Source of the DNA: an uncultured Bacteroidales bacterium
GTDB taxonomy: Bacteria > Bacteroidota > Bacteroidia > Bacteroidales > Paludibacteraceae
Assembly: GCA_900321005.1 (NCBI GenBank)
Contig: ONUF01000013.1
Coordinates: 1 to 43,029, forward strand
DNA: 43,029 nucleotides
Direction of reading: 5' to 3'
Positions 1-8,173 of this stretch are shown here, piece after piece (the first letter of the stretch is position 1; every line of letters begins with the position of its first letter). The notes under the pieces are model-generated. The model was given only the letters and a program-made list of their open reading frames with translations. It was not told the DNA's origin and did no database searches. Position numbers and translations under genes: made by a program.

Positions 1-262
1 CCGCATGCGAGGCAAGGATATTTAAATGATAACCCCAAACATCTTTAAATTTCAGATAGTCGTCATTGCCATGCGCATAATGTTTACCGTAGCTTTTACA
101 ACCGGTAGCATTCACTATTGCTTGGCGACCATCGGGATAGACACGCACACCGATGACGCCACCTTTGCCGTCATTGACATAAAAGGCTGTTTTGGTAGTC
201 GGATGCACGCCGACCAACCGCAACTGTGCGCCGTTGTGCAATAACTCATGCGGGTAACTCAT
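1..262 (-). CDS. Partial hypothetical protein, 3' end outside the window
   Basis: An open minus-strand frame of 87 codons starts at the ATG at 262 (MSYPHELLHNG...) and runs off the left edge without a stop. Its start overlaps the last 17 bases of the upstream small membrane gene, so the two are probably translated from one message. The visible part is rich in Gly, Tyr and His and ends in a KFKDVWGYHLNILASHA segment. The spacing of short beta-like segments resembles the N-terminal part of some phage-type HNH endonucleases, but no catalytic motif is inside the window, so the family is not assigned. Confidence 0.45.
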   Translation of the reverse strand, partial: MSYPHELLHNGAQLRLVGVHPTTKTAFYVNDGKGGVIGVRVYPDGRQAIVNATGCKSYGKHYAHGNDDYLKFKDVWGYHLNILASHA

Positions 263-464
263 AACAGTCAGGGATTTGTGCGCCGGCGATGCAGGCGAGG
301 ATGAAACATAGTACTGCGATGATGGCGAGTACGATTACATGCTGACAACAGAGCCAGTTGAGCGGGATGTTCTTGCGCATGAGTTCAAGGAATCCCATGA
401 GCGCGAGGGTGCCCACTACGAGAAAGAGGGCAATGAAGACTGAAGATAAAAAAGTATAAATCAT
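246..464 (-). CDS. Small two-helix membrane protein, unknown function
   Basis: A 72-residue protein with two hydrophobic segments, at about residues 3-26 (FLSSVFIALFLVVGTLALMG) and 42-62 (HVIVLAIIAVLCFILACIAG), joined by a short basic loop. The size and hairpin topology fit a small inner-membrane protein; holin-like or superinfection-type proteins have this look, but nothing in the sequence proves it. It lies directly upstream of, and overlaps, the partial gene at the left edge. A hairpin with arms TGTGGC/GCCACA (485-502) lies in its 5' leader. No family recognised. Confidence 0.45.
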   Translation of the reverse strand: MIYTFLSSVFIALFLVVGTLALMGFLELMRKNIPLNWLCCQHVIVLAIIAVLCFILACIAGAQIPDCYELPA

Positions 465-525
465 AACACCGGATCTTTACGTGTGGCGACGTTGCCACAA
501 CTGAAATCCAGTGCAAAGTTCGGAT

Positions 526-556
526 AAAAAAATGGCTCCCGAGGTGTCGGAAGCCA
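526..556 (-). terminator. Intrinsic terminator (minus strand)
   Basis: Read on the minus strand, arms TGGCT-(T)-CCGA and TCGG-(G)-AGCCA with loop CACC form a hairpin at 556-533, followed directly by seven U (532-526). It would end the transcript of the gene at 659-1060 after its repeat-rich 3' untranslated region. Confidence 0.7.
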
Positions 557-559
557 CTA

Positions 560-650
560 ATCAAATAGGAATCAAATGAATCAAATAGAAATCAAATGAA
601 AATCAAATAAGAGGGTGTTTTTAATCAAATGAATCAAATAAAAATCAAAT
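560..650. repeat. Eight ATCAAAT heptamers at near-helical spacing
   Basis: Exact ATCAAAT copies start at 560, 571, 580, 591, 602, 624, 633 and 644. Intervals are 11, 9, 11, 11, 22, 9 and 11 bp, so nearly all sit on one face of the DNA helix. The array lies between the stop codon of the 659-1060 gene and its terminator, so on the minus strand it would be transcribed as AUUUGAU copies in the 3' untranslated region. Confidence 0.85.
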
Positions 651-658
651 GAAAAACA

Positions 659-1060
659 TCAGAAATATGCTGCGAAATTGGGGTATTTATAGGTAATACT
701 ATCCCCGAAGAAGTCTTCTATTTCGGCAAAAATCTGCTTTTTGTTTTTGCCCTTAAAATCGAGCACCTGTAAGTCCCTATACTTTTTCAAGAAGGACGCA
801 AGTGTCTTTGCGTCGCCCTCCACCGCTTTGCGGTAAATGCCCTCAAATTCCTGCAAGGAATAGAGGTTTAAGTCTTGGAGTTTTGAGACTACCAGAAACG
901 GAAGATTAGACGGTGTCACTTCTTCTGCTTGCACCGGTTCTACATCGTCCGCCATGAAGGAGCGGACGAGATCAGAAACATTCACATTTGCACCGTTGAT
1001 GGTGATTTCTTTATGATTGTCGTTATACGTACCGATGTGATTGATGTAGTTTTTACTCAT
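659..1060 (-). CDS. Hypothetical protein with a conserved-looking N-terminus
   Basis: The chosen start is the Met at 1060 (MSKNYINHIGTYND...), giving 133 residues. The frame is open further upstream, but the extra 23 codons are Cys/Pro-rich and unlike the rest, and the N-terminus from 1060 resembles a recurrent Bacteroidales hypothetical protein type (a short TYNDxxKEI...NGxNVNVSDLVRxFM block). The C-terminal half is rich in charged helices and ends NFAAYF. No catalytic motif or membrane segment is visible. It has its own consensus promoter at 1253-1283, a leader of about 190 nt, and is followed by the ATCAAAT array and a terminator. Function unknown. Confidence 0.65.
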   Translation of the reverse strand: MSKNYINHIGTYNDNHKEITINGANVNVSDLVRSFMADDVEPVQAEEVTPSNLPFLVVSKLQDLNLYSLQEFEGIYRKAVEGDAKTLASFLKKYRDLQVLDFKGKNKKQIFAEIEDFFGDSITYKYPNFAAYF

Positions 1061-1252
1061 TGTAGTGCTTAAAAAAGCGCAGGCAAGTGGGGTTCCAGTA
1101 CCGTCGGCAAACGGGCAAATAAACCCCACCTACCCACACAAGGTATTTGGGGCATATTGCAATTATTTGCTGAAAGTTTTGCCGACTTACTGGAAAGAAT
1201 ATGCCTAAATGAAAATTATGTCCTCTTGTTTAACGTCCCGAGAAAGACGGCG

Positions 1253-1283
1253 CAAAATTACTGCTTTTTTGCGATATATGCAA
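1253..1283 (-). promoter_or_regulatory. Consensus Bacteroidales promoter
   Basis: Minus strand -33 element TTGCATATATC (1283-1273) and -7 element TAATTTTG (1260-1253), with exactly 23 nt from the first T of TTG to the TA. It points at the gene at 659-1060 and lies just downstream of the hsdR stop codon. Confidence 0.75.
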
Positions 1284-1300
1284 GAGTTCCCGATATTTTT

Positions 1301-4300
1301 TTATTCAGAAAGGTGAATATGGCGGCTATTATCGTTGTAGGTATCAATGTGGATAGAATTAACGATGAGAGGTTTATTATATTCCTGTTCAGCCCATTGC
1401 TCACATTGCTGCATGACGACCTCGAGTGCTTGTTTTTGTCCCTCGGGAGGATAGTCATATTCCCGCAGTAGGTGTTTGACCATCTTGCGCATACCTGCTT
1501 GCGCTGACTCACGTTTATTCCAATCGATCGTTCTGTTCTTACGTAGTTTGTCGGTCAGTTCTTTGGTCAGGGCGATAAACTGCTCATCGGAATAGGCTTG
1601 CCGCACGGCTTCCTGTTGCGTAAGGGCATCGTAGAATGCTTTCTCCTCTGCGGTCAAGCCTAACTCGTTTCCTTGCTTTTCCGCTGCTTTGATCTGATGA
1701 GCAAGGCGGATGAGTTCCGAGATCACTTCCTCATTAGTGAGCATGCCTTTGAGATAGAGGGAAAGGGCTTGTGAGAGGAGCTCTGAGAATCTTGCCGACT
1801 GCACTATGTTGGTTTGTTTATAGCCGTTGATGACGCCTTTGAGCAGTCTTTTGAGGATTTCTACGGCAAGGTTTTTCTCTTTCATGTGCCGTATCTCTTC
1901 CAGGAAAGTCTCATCAAAGATTGAGAAATCGCTGTTTTTATCATCGAAGAGCACCACTATCCCTTCGGACTGTACGGATTGCGAAAGGAGGTTACGGATA
2001 CGCTCGTTCACCTCTTTGGCTCTGACGGAGTTTCGGGATGTCTCAAACCGCATGAGCAGCACACGCACCGCATCATAGAAAGCGACTATCTGGAGTTGGT
2101 CATCGGAGAGGAGCGAACGGCAGAGTGTAACCGCATTATGGAGCAACGCGGACTCTTTAATAAAAGCGATACGTCGGGGCTCTTTGTCGGGTGCGAGGAG
2201 GAAGTTAGCGGCTGATTTGATGATCAGTCCTTTCTCCGCGTCGGTAGCAGAGGGGTATTGCGAGAAATCGAAGCCAAAGAATAAATCCCGGCAAATCTCA
2301 TCTTTCTCGCGATAGGTAGTAAGGGCTGTTTTGGCGATGTCAGGATCTCCGAACCTCTTTTTGTCTCGGTCGGTATATTCCTTCATTGCTCTTTTGAGGG
2401 CTTGCGCTATACCGATATAGTCCACGATGAGGCCACCCTCTTTCTCAGGGAAGACGCGGTTGACGCGTGCGATGGCCTGCATGAGGTTATGTCCCGCCAT
2501 GGGTTTGTACATATACATGGTGCTGAGGGAGGGTACATCAAATCCCGTGAGCCACATATCCACGACAATCGCTATCTTGAGGGGACTGTTTTCGTCCTTG
2601 AAGTCGGTAGCAAGCTGTTTGCGGTAGGCTTCGTTGCCGATGACAGAACGCCATTCTTCGGGGTCTTGGTTATTAGAGGTCATCACCACTTTCACCTTCT
2701 CCGTCCAAGTAGGTTGCAACGCAAGGATGCGGCGGTAGATGTCCATCGCTATCTTGCGGTTATAGGCTACAATCATCACCTTTCCCGTCAGTTCGTCCTG
2801 CCGGTATTTGGTATAGTGGAGGAGTATATCATCGACGAGGGAGTTAATGGTCTCGGGTGCTCCCAAGACCTCTTCCAAACGGCTGAGTTTATGTTTGGTT
2901 TTCTCCAACTGCATATCGGTGATGCCGAGCGAATCGAGGGTATCAAACTCCTTATCCAGTTGCTCCAGGATCTCGGGGTTGAGTTTGAGTTTCATAGCAC
3001 GGCTCTCATAATAAACAGGGAGCGTAGCATGATCCCGTACCGATTGGGTCATATCGTAAATGTCGATATAGTCGCCGAAGACCTCTTGTGTATCTCGGTC
3101 GCGGTCGGAGATAGGCGTGCCGGTAAAACCGATGAAGGACGCATTAGGCAGGGCTTCGCGCATCAGTTTGGCGTAGCCTTTTTTAGTGCGGGCTTTGAGC
3201 ACATCGTAAGAGACATCGCCGTATTGGGAGCGGTGCGCCTCGTCAGTCATGACGATGATATTGCGTCGGTCAGAGAGGAAACGTGTGTCCTCCTCAAATT
3301 TCTGAATAGTCGTAAAGAAGATACCTCCGGCTTTGCGATCCCGGAGAAGGTCACCTAACTCGGCTTTAGAGGTGGCTTGTATGGGTTTCTGACGGAGGAA
3401 ATCCGCGCAGCGGGAGAACTGACCGTATAGTTGGTCATCGAGGTCATTGCGGTCGGTGACGACGACGATGGTGGATTCTTGAAAATGTCGGGAAAGGAGG
3501 TGTGCAAGGAAGACCATGGAGAGCGATTTGCCCGAACCTTGGGTATGCCAGAAAACACCGATCTTACCATCCCCATTGATTGCCCGATATGTACAATCCA
3601 ACGCATGATTCACGGCGAAATACTGATGATAGCCCGCGAGGATCTTCGCCGGCTGCCCCTCGCGGTGGTCAAAGCAGATGAAGTTACGGAGGATATCCAA
3701 GAGGCGATCCTTAGGGAAGATACCATGGAAGAAGGTATCGTAGTTGACATGCTCTTTGTCCTCGTACTTGCCATCAACGCTTTTCCACTCCATGTATCGT
3801 TCCTCGTTGGCGGTGATAGTGCCTGCGAGGGTGGTGAACATATCGGAGATCACATTGAACGCGTTGTAGGTAAAGAGATCCGGCGCTTTGAGTTGGTAGT
3901 TACGTATCTGGAGGTATGCGTCCGAGACGGAGACGCCTTCCTCAGAGGGCGATTTGAGTTCAATGACCACCAACGGCATGCCGTTGATAAAAACGACCAT
4001 ATCGCAGCGGATAGCATCTAATCCCTCTACACGCCATTGGTTCGCTACATGGAAGGCGTTTTTGTCCTTGTGCTCATAGTCGATGAGTTGGACGATGGCG
4101 GTGCGTTCCTCTCCGTCGTGCATGTACGGCACTTCGAGACCGTCTTGGAGTGCACGCATGAAAGCTTCGTTGGACTGAATGAGGGTGCTATCGGTGGCAT
4201 AAAGGATGCGTTTAGTCGCTTCCTCTATGACTGCATCCGGCAGGTTCGGATTGAGCCGACGGAGAGCAGGCTCGAGCGCATCGACGTAGCAGGGTTGTCG

Positions 4301-4411
4301 GTAGTCGCGCTCGATGTCGGGACCATAGATATAGTCGTAGTCCAACTCATCGCGAAAGAGGGCAATGAGGGCTTGTTCGTAGCTATCTTCAGTGAATTTC
4401 GTTTTGGTCAT
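1301..4411 (-). CDS. hsdR: Type I restriction enzyme subunit R (HsdR)
   Basis: HsdR is the ATP-dependent motor and nuclease of a type I restriction-modification complex (R2M2S): it translocates DNA from an unmethylated target and cuts at a distance. The 1036-residue length is normal. In order: an N-terminal PD-(D/E)xK nuclease with D136 and E151-L-K153; superfamily 2 helicase Walker A GSGKS at 292-296; DEAH box at 390-393; TGTP motif at 430-433; and a C-terminal helical region that docks on the methylase. All key residues are present, so the nuclease should be active. The start overlaps the hsdS stop as ATGA, which implies coupled translation. It is the last gene of the minus-strand hsd operon. 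Confidence 0.97.
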   Translation of the reverse strand: MTKTKFTEDSYEQALIALFRDELDYDYIYGPDIERDYRQPCYVDALEPALRRLNPNLPDAVIEEATKRILYATDSTLIQSNEAFMRALQDGLEVPYMHDGEERTAIVQLIDYEHKDKNAFHVANQWRVEGLDAIRCDMVVFINGMPLVVIELKSPSEEGVSVSDAYLQIRNYQLKAPDLFTYNAFNVISDMFTTLAGTITANEERYMEWKSVDGKYEDKEHVNYDTFFHGIFPKDRLLDILRNFICFDHREGQPAKILAGYHQYFAVNHALDCTYRAINGDGKIGVFWHTQGSGKSLSMVFLAHLLSRHFQESTIVVVTDRNDLDDQLYGQFSRCADFLRQKPIQATSKAELGDLLRDRKAGGIFFTTIQKFEEDTRFLSDRRNIIVMTDEAHRSQYGDVSYDVLKARTKKGYAKLMREALPNASFIGFTGTPISDRDRDTQEVFGDYIDIYDMTQSVRDHATLPVYYESRAMKLKLNPEILEQLDKEFDTLDSLGITDMQLEKTKHKLSRLEEVLGAPETINSLVDDILLHYTKYRQDELTGKVMIVAYNRKIAMDIYRRILALQPTWTEKVKVVMTSNNQDPEEWRSVIGNEAYRKQLATDFKDENSPLKIAIVVDMWLTGFDVPSLSTMYMYKPMAGHNLMQAIARVNRVFPEKEGGLIVDYIGIAQALKRAMKEYTDRDKKRFGDPDIAKTALTTYREKDEICRDLFFGFDFSQYPSATDAEKGLIIKSAANFLLAPDKEPRRIAFIKESALLHNAVTLCRSLLSDDQLQIVAFYDAVRVLLMRFETSRNSVRAKEVNERIRNLLSQSVQSEGIVVLFDDKNSDFSIFDETFLEEIRHMKEKNLAVEILKRLLKGVINGYKQTNIVQSARFSELLSQALSLYLKGMLTNEEVISELIRLAHQIKAAEKQGNELGLTAEEKAFYDALTQQEAVRQAYSDEQFIALTKELTDKLRKNRTIDWNKRESAQAGMRKMVKHLLREYDYPPEGQKQALEVVMQQCEQWAEQEYNKPLIVNSIHIDTYNDNSRHIHLSE

Positions 4412-5628
4412 AGGGCGATCTCTCCTCTCATTAGTTTGGGTAACAACGTATCGCGGAGGGTTGCGAGGCGTTGAGATTCTGTTCCATTCTCCTGAATCTT
4501 ATCATGCAGTACAGAAATAATCTTATTAAACGATTTTACAATATCGCAGGATGGAATTATTAAAGGCTCCTTTTCTATAAAATCCTTTACCGCAAAATTC
4601 TTAATACCAGAAGTTCCGTTTTCGTATCCAAACATGATTTTTTGATCATATTTGTATTTCCATGAATAATACAAATAAGTGTAATAGTCCGCTAATGGCC
4701 TAATTGTACGACAAAAATTGGTACAAACGATGTCATAATCGTATTTCTGAAGTAGTTTTTCGGTAATCAGGCATACTCGCCCGGTTGATACGGTTGCTGT
4801 ACCTCCGGAGATTTCTACAACGATGTCTCTGTTTTTTAATCCTTTATTTTGATAATTCTTTTCGAGAATATACCTTTGAGGAGTTTTTCCTCTTATTCCA
4901 TTGTTTATATCTTCAAAATCACAGCCTCTAATACATGCCACGCTGTGGTCATAGTTTCCTTCGGGTCTTTCTTTTCCCCAATCTCCACTTATTGTTTTTT
5001 CTATAATATCATTATACACACCTTCTTTCCAATCTTCGGGCATTTTTCCACCCCAAGGCTCAAAGTCCACAAACCAAGATTTGAAAAGGGCTTGTGCTTG
5101 TGCTTCCAAATTGCGGTTGATGCGATTATTATTCTCAATCTTATCATCCAAAGAAGAAAGGATCGATACGATTTTTCTTTGTTTTTCAATATCGGGTATA
5201 TGAATCAAAAACTCTTTGACGATATCCGTTTTTAAATTCATAAAGACACTTCCATTTGCTTGATTTCCAAGTATACTTCTTATTTCGATAAACTTATAAT
5301 ATAAAAAATCTTTTAGTATTCCTCTAAAATTATCAATTACAAGCCATCCGTCATGTACGCACGCAGTGATTCTAGATATCTTAGGTAATCCGGGTGTAGC
5401 ACTATTAGATACAATTAATGTTCCAGGTTCGATGAGTACGCTATGAGAAACCCCTTCTTCAATTATAAATTCTTTTGTTTTGTCTATATACTTCGAGTCG
5501 GTTGCTGTCGCATCTGAAATCTTTATCCAAGGCATGCCTTGTGAAGACAAAAATTCTTGTATAGGACGAGGTGAAGCACCTCGTCTAATATCGCAAACCT
5601 CTCCTAATTTAACCGTTTTCCACTCCAT
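4408..5628 (-). CDS. hsdS: Type I restriction specificity subunit S (HsdS)
   Basis: HsdS sets the bipartite DNA target of the complex. The 406 residues show the usual duplicated layout: target-recognition domain 1 at about 1-147, conserved helical spacer at 148-192 (EKQRKIVSILSSLDDKIE..., ending SWFVDFEPW), domain 2 at about 197-375, and a shorter distal helix ending LLPKLMRGEIAL. The start lies 2 nt after the hsdM stop. Base composition over both recognition domains is clearly more AT-rich than hsdM and hsdR, as expected for domains exchanged by recombination. No second hsdS, inverted partial copy or recombinase is in the window, so shuffling of this gene is not supported here. The target sequence cannot be predicted. 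Confidence 0.96.
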   Translation of the reverse strand: MEWKTVKLGEVCDIRRGASPRPIQEFLSSQGMPWIKISDATATDSKYIDKTKEFIIEEGVSHSVLIEPGTLIVSNSATPGLPKISRITACVHDGWLVIDNFRGILKDFLYYKFIEIRSILGNQANGSVFMNLKTDIVKEFLIHIPDIEKQRKIVSILSSLDDKIENNNRINRNLEAQAQALFKSWFVDFEPWGGKMPEDWKEGVYNDIIEKTISGDWGKERPEGNYDHSVACIRGCDFEDINNGIRGKTPQRYILEKNYQNKGLKNRDIVVEISGGTATVSTGRVCLITEKLLQKYDYDIVCTNFCRTIRPLADYYTYLYYSWKYKYDQKIMFGYENGTSGIKNFAVKDFIEKEPLIIPSCDIVKSFNKIISVLHDKIQENGTESQRLATLRDTLLPKLMRGEIAL

Positions 5629-5630
5629 AC

Positions 5631-7133
5631 TTATCCAATCTTATAACCGATGGACTCTAATTGTTTGCGGATCTCGGCTTCCAACCCATGACCTTTGTCG
5701 AAGAGTTCGGAGAGTTCGCCCGTGAGGCGGGTCATTTTCTGCTCAAAGGGTTCGCCATCATCCTCTTGCTCCGCTATACCGACATAGCGTCCGGGAGTGA
5801 GGATATAATCCTGTTGGGCTACATCATCCAATGAAGCGACCGCACAGAAGCCTTTCTCATTGTTAAGCGTACCTGCTTCGAACTGACGGAAAGTATCGGC
5901 GATACGGAGGATATCCCCCTCAGACAGTTCACGCAGTTTGCGCGTGACCATCGTACCCATATTGCGTGCATCGACAAAGAGCACTTTGTTCTTCTGTTTC
6001 TTATTGCGGTTGATGAACCAAAGGCTGACGGGAATACCGGTAGAATAGAAAAGTTGGTTCGGCATAGCGACGATGCCTTCCACCAGATCGGCTTGCACGA
6101 TCTTGGCACGGATGTCACCCTCACCGCCGGTCTGGCTACTAAGGGCACCATTGGCGAGTACGAGACCAATCTTGCCGTTCGGCGAGAGGTGATGGATCAT
6201 ATGCTGAATCCATGCGAAGTTGGCGTTGCCTGCGGGCGGGATGCCGTATTTCCAACGGACATCTTCGAGCAAAGAGGGTTGCCCCCATTTGTCCGAATTG
6301 AAGGGCGGGTTTGCCATGATATAATCCGCTTTGAGCGTAGGATGCTGGTCGTCAAAGAACGTATCCGCATAGCTCTTACCAAGGTCGGCTTCGAGACCAC
6401 GGATAGCGATATTCATATGCGCCATCTTCCATGTAGAGGGGTTCGCTTCCTGACCATAGATAGAGATATTGCGTATCTCTTTCTGGTGGGAGCGGATGAA
6501 CTTGGCGGATTGTACGAACATACCTCCCGAACCGCAACAAGGGTCATATATACGTCCGTTGAAGGGTTGCAGCACCTCGACTATCGTGCGGACGATACAG
6601 GAAGGCGTATAGAACTCTCCGGCGTTCTTGCCTTCCATCGAGGCGAACTGCTGGAGGCAGTACTCATAGGTACGACCGAGCAGGTCTTTTTCATCAGCCG
6701 CTCCGTGCATCTGGATATTCGTGAACAGATCGACGACATCTCCGAGACGGCGCTTGTCCAACTCAGGGCGTGCGAAGTTCTTGGGTAAGATACCTTTGAG
6801 GCGCGGGTTCTCCTGTTCGATGAGACGCAGCGCATTATCAATGGTCACACCGATAGTGGGCTGATGCGCGTCCGCAGAGATAACCGACCAACGGGCACCT
6901 TTTGGCACAAAGAACACATTCTCGGACAGATACTCATCCTTATCTTCGGGATCGGCATACGGGTCTTTGGTTATTTCCGCATATTTGGTTTCAAAACTAT
7001 CGGATATATACTTTAGGAAGATGAGTCCGAGGACAACCCCCTCGTATTCCGATGCGTTTAAGTTACCGCGCAGCACGTCGGCTGCTTTCCAGATCTTGTC
7101 TTCAAATCCGATGGAGATAGTGTCTTTTGCCAT
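5631..7133 (-). CDS. hsdM: Type I modification methyltransferase (HsdM)
   Basis: HsdM is the N6-adenine methyltransferase of the type I complex; with HsdS it protects host DNA. The 500-residue protein has an N-terminal helical HsdM_N domain (about 1-140), the SAM-binding motif I DPCCGSGG at 197-204 and the catalytic NPPF at 275-278 (MANPPFNSDKW). A C-terminal helical tail contacts HsdS. The start at 7133 lies 4 nt after the stop of the Sel1-like gene, and hsdS follows 2 nt after its stop, so all four genes form one tight operon. Confidence 0.97.
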   Translation of the reverse strand: MAKDTISIGFEDKIWKAADVLRGNLNASEYEGVVLGLIFLKYISDSFETKYAEITKDPYADPEDKDEYLSENVFFVPKGARWSVISADAHQPTIGVTIDNALRLIEQENPRLKGILPKNFARPELDKRRLGDVVDLFTNIQMHGAADEKDLLGRTYEYCLQQFASMEGKNAGEFYTPSCIVRTIVEVLQPFNGRIYDPCCGSGGMFVQSAKFIRSHQKEIRNISIYGQEANPSTWKMAHMNIAIRGLEADLGKSYADTFFDDQHPTLKADYIMANPPFNSDKWGQPSLLEDVRWKYGIPPAGNANFAWIQHMIHHLSPNGKIGLVLANGALSSQTGGEGDIRAKIVQADLVEGIVAMPNQLFYSTGIPVSLWFINRNKKQKNKVLFVDARNMGTMVTRKLRELSEGDILRIADTFRQFEAGTLNNEKGFCAVASLDDVAQQDYILTPGRYVGIAEQEDDGEPFEQKMTRLTGELSELFDKGHGLEAEIRKQLESIGYKIG

Positions 7134-7137
7134 GGCA

Positions 7138-7563
7138 TCAGCGGTTTAGGGTTGGTAAACTATGATGCCATGCATTATTCTTGTGCAGGCAGAGGATGAG
7201 TTGGCGGGCATCTGGATCCCCCAACTCCGCTGCGCGGAGGAGCATGATATCCGCTTCGTCACGGGAGACCGTGGTGCAGGACGCAGGGAAAGCGGCAGGG
7301 TCCTGCCATTTCAGATAGGCAGCCGCACCCGTGACAAACAGCGCCCGAGGGTCCTCGTCCATGTACGCGCGCTCCGCATAATATAAAAGAGAATCGGGGT
7401 CACAGAAAACAGAACTGCTGACCTCGATCGGAGAAGAAGCGGCACGATAACCGCACACAAAAACACCAATAAAGAATAATCCTAAGAATGCAAGCGAGAT
7501 GTGCTTTGCGACATTTCCCTTACTGGGGGGGGTAAAATTGAACATTTGATTTTGTGTTGTCAT
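7138..7563 (-). CDS. Membrane-anchored Sel1-like repeat protein heading the hsd operon
   Basis: A 141-residue protein with one transmembrane segment at about 22-40 (ISLAFLGLFFIGVFVCGY) and a C-terminal helical part. Residues 98-122 (EADIMLLRAAELGDPDARQL...) match a Sel1-type TPR-like repeat, and a looser helical pair precedes it. It is the first gene of the operon and sits 4 nt from hsdM, so it is co-transcribed with the RM genes. Type I systems do not normally need such a partner. It may be an unrelated hitchhiker or an accessory protein that ties the complex to the envelope; the sequence does not decide. Confidence 0.75.
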   Translation of the reverse strand: MTTQNQMFNFTPPSKGNVAKHISLAFLGLFFIGVFVCGYRAASSPIEVSSSVFCDPDSLLYYAERAYMDEDPRALFVTGAAAYLKWQDPAAFPASCTTVSRDEADIMLLRAAELGDPDARQLILCLHKNNAWHHSLPTLNR

Positions 7564-7572
7564 AGTGTTAAA

Positions 7573-7616
7573 ACCTTTGCGGGTGCAAAGGTACGGCTTT
7601 TTTTTTTTTTTTTTAA
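7573..7616 (-). promoter_or_regulatory. Promoter of the hsd operon with a 17-nt homopolymer in its spacer
   Basis: Minus strand -7 element TACCTTTG at 7593-7586, inside a perfect inverted repeat ACCTTTGC-GGGT-GCAAAGGT (7573-7592). Just upstream of the -7 element lies a run of 17 T on the plus strand (7598-7614), which fills most of the spacer. At the expected -33 position there is TTA rather than TTG, so the promoter may be weak or length-dependent. The operon start codon is at 7563. Confidence 0.65.
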
Positions 7617-7620
7617 GGAA

Positions 7621-7896
7621 AAAAAGAAAAAAAGTACTCGTAGCTATCGCGACGAGCAGGAAACGAATAAGACGATGTAAACCGGCATACGATGCCGGGC
7701 TAATGGACGAAAAGACGCCTAACAGCCATCACCGAAGGTAAACAGCCAATACAATCTCTCATGAGTGCATGCAGTCGTGCGCGCGGGAGTGAGAGAAATG
7801 GCGATAAAGGGCATTTATTTGCGTTCTGAGCGCATCAAGGAAATTTACCGAGGGGGTGTCGAAAAACAATAAAAATGCAAAAATATCGCAAAAAAT
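7621..7896. other. Gene-free stretch between the divergent hsd and gyrA promoters
   Basis: No convincing coding frame. It holds a purine-rich start, a perfect hairpin CCGGCAT-ACG-ATGCCGG at 7682-7698, and a longer possible stem with ends CTCTCA and TGAGAG around 7755-7800 enclosing TGCATGCA. There is no clear promoter for an RNA and no uridine run after the hairpins. I recognise no RNA family here. Confidence 0.5.
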
Positions 7897-7940
7897 TTGC
7901 GTATGTCGCGGAAAAGTTGTACCTTTGCACCCGCAAAGGT
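7897..7940 (+). promoter_or_regulatory. gyrA promoter
   Basis: The -33 element TTGCGTATGTC (7897-7907) and -7 element TACCTTTG (7920-7927) have the standard 23-nt register. The -7 element lies inside the inverted repeat ACCTTTGC-ACCC-GCAAAGGT (7921-7940), which is the exact reverse complement of the one at the hsd promoter. Confidence 0.8.
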
Positions 7941-7972
7941 GTAGGGATTAAGAAAATAAACCAAGATAAACC

Positions 7973-8095
7973 CCTCTAGCGGCAATACGCCTACAGCGCT
8001 CCGAGGCTCCGCCCCAACAGCCTACTTATAAATAAATTTAACGTAGTCCGTTAGGACGAACCCTCACATCCAAAGGATGTAAATGCCGCCAGAGG
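7973..8095 (+). ncRNA. Structured 5' leader of gyrA, family not recognised
   Basis: The gyrA transcript should carry a leader of about 240 nt. Within it CCTCT-a-GCGGCA (7973-7984) pairs with TGCCGC-c-AGAGG (8084-8095), 11 pairs and one mismatch, closing a multi-branch structure. Enclosed hairpins are GTCC-GTTA-GGAC (8046-8057) and ACATCC-AAA-GGATGT (8066-8080), plus a GC-rich segment 7989-8014. There is no uridine run, so any control would act on translation or stability rather than by termination. The pairings are seen; the regulatory role is inferred. Confidence 0.5.
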
Positions 8096-8173
8096 CGATA
8101 AACAGAAATAAAATTATAATTACCCGGTAAGCGGTATAACAAAGGAAATTAATTAAAATAAACACTAAATACA

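Noticed and set aside
26-244. Plus-strand frame of 72 codons at the left edge
   Set aside because: It lies antisense to a longer open minus-strand frame that continues out of the window and overlaps its upstream neighbour in an operon-like way.
2402-3358. Long plus-strand frame of 318 codons
   Set aside because: It is the mirror of hsdR, whose motifs are all intact; the plus-strand protein has His/Asp/Val-rich composition typical of antisense frames.
4408-5628. Phase-variable hsdS shuffling locus
   Set aside because: Only one hsdS is present, with no inverted partial copies and no recombinase gene in the window.
7573-7614. Plus-strand intrinsic terminator (hairpin followed by T17)
   Set aside because: It would fit the shape, but no plus-strand gene precedes it; the hairpin is better read as the -7 region of the minus-strand hsd promoter.
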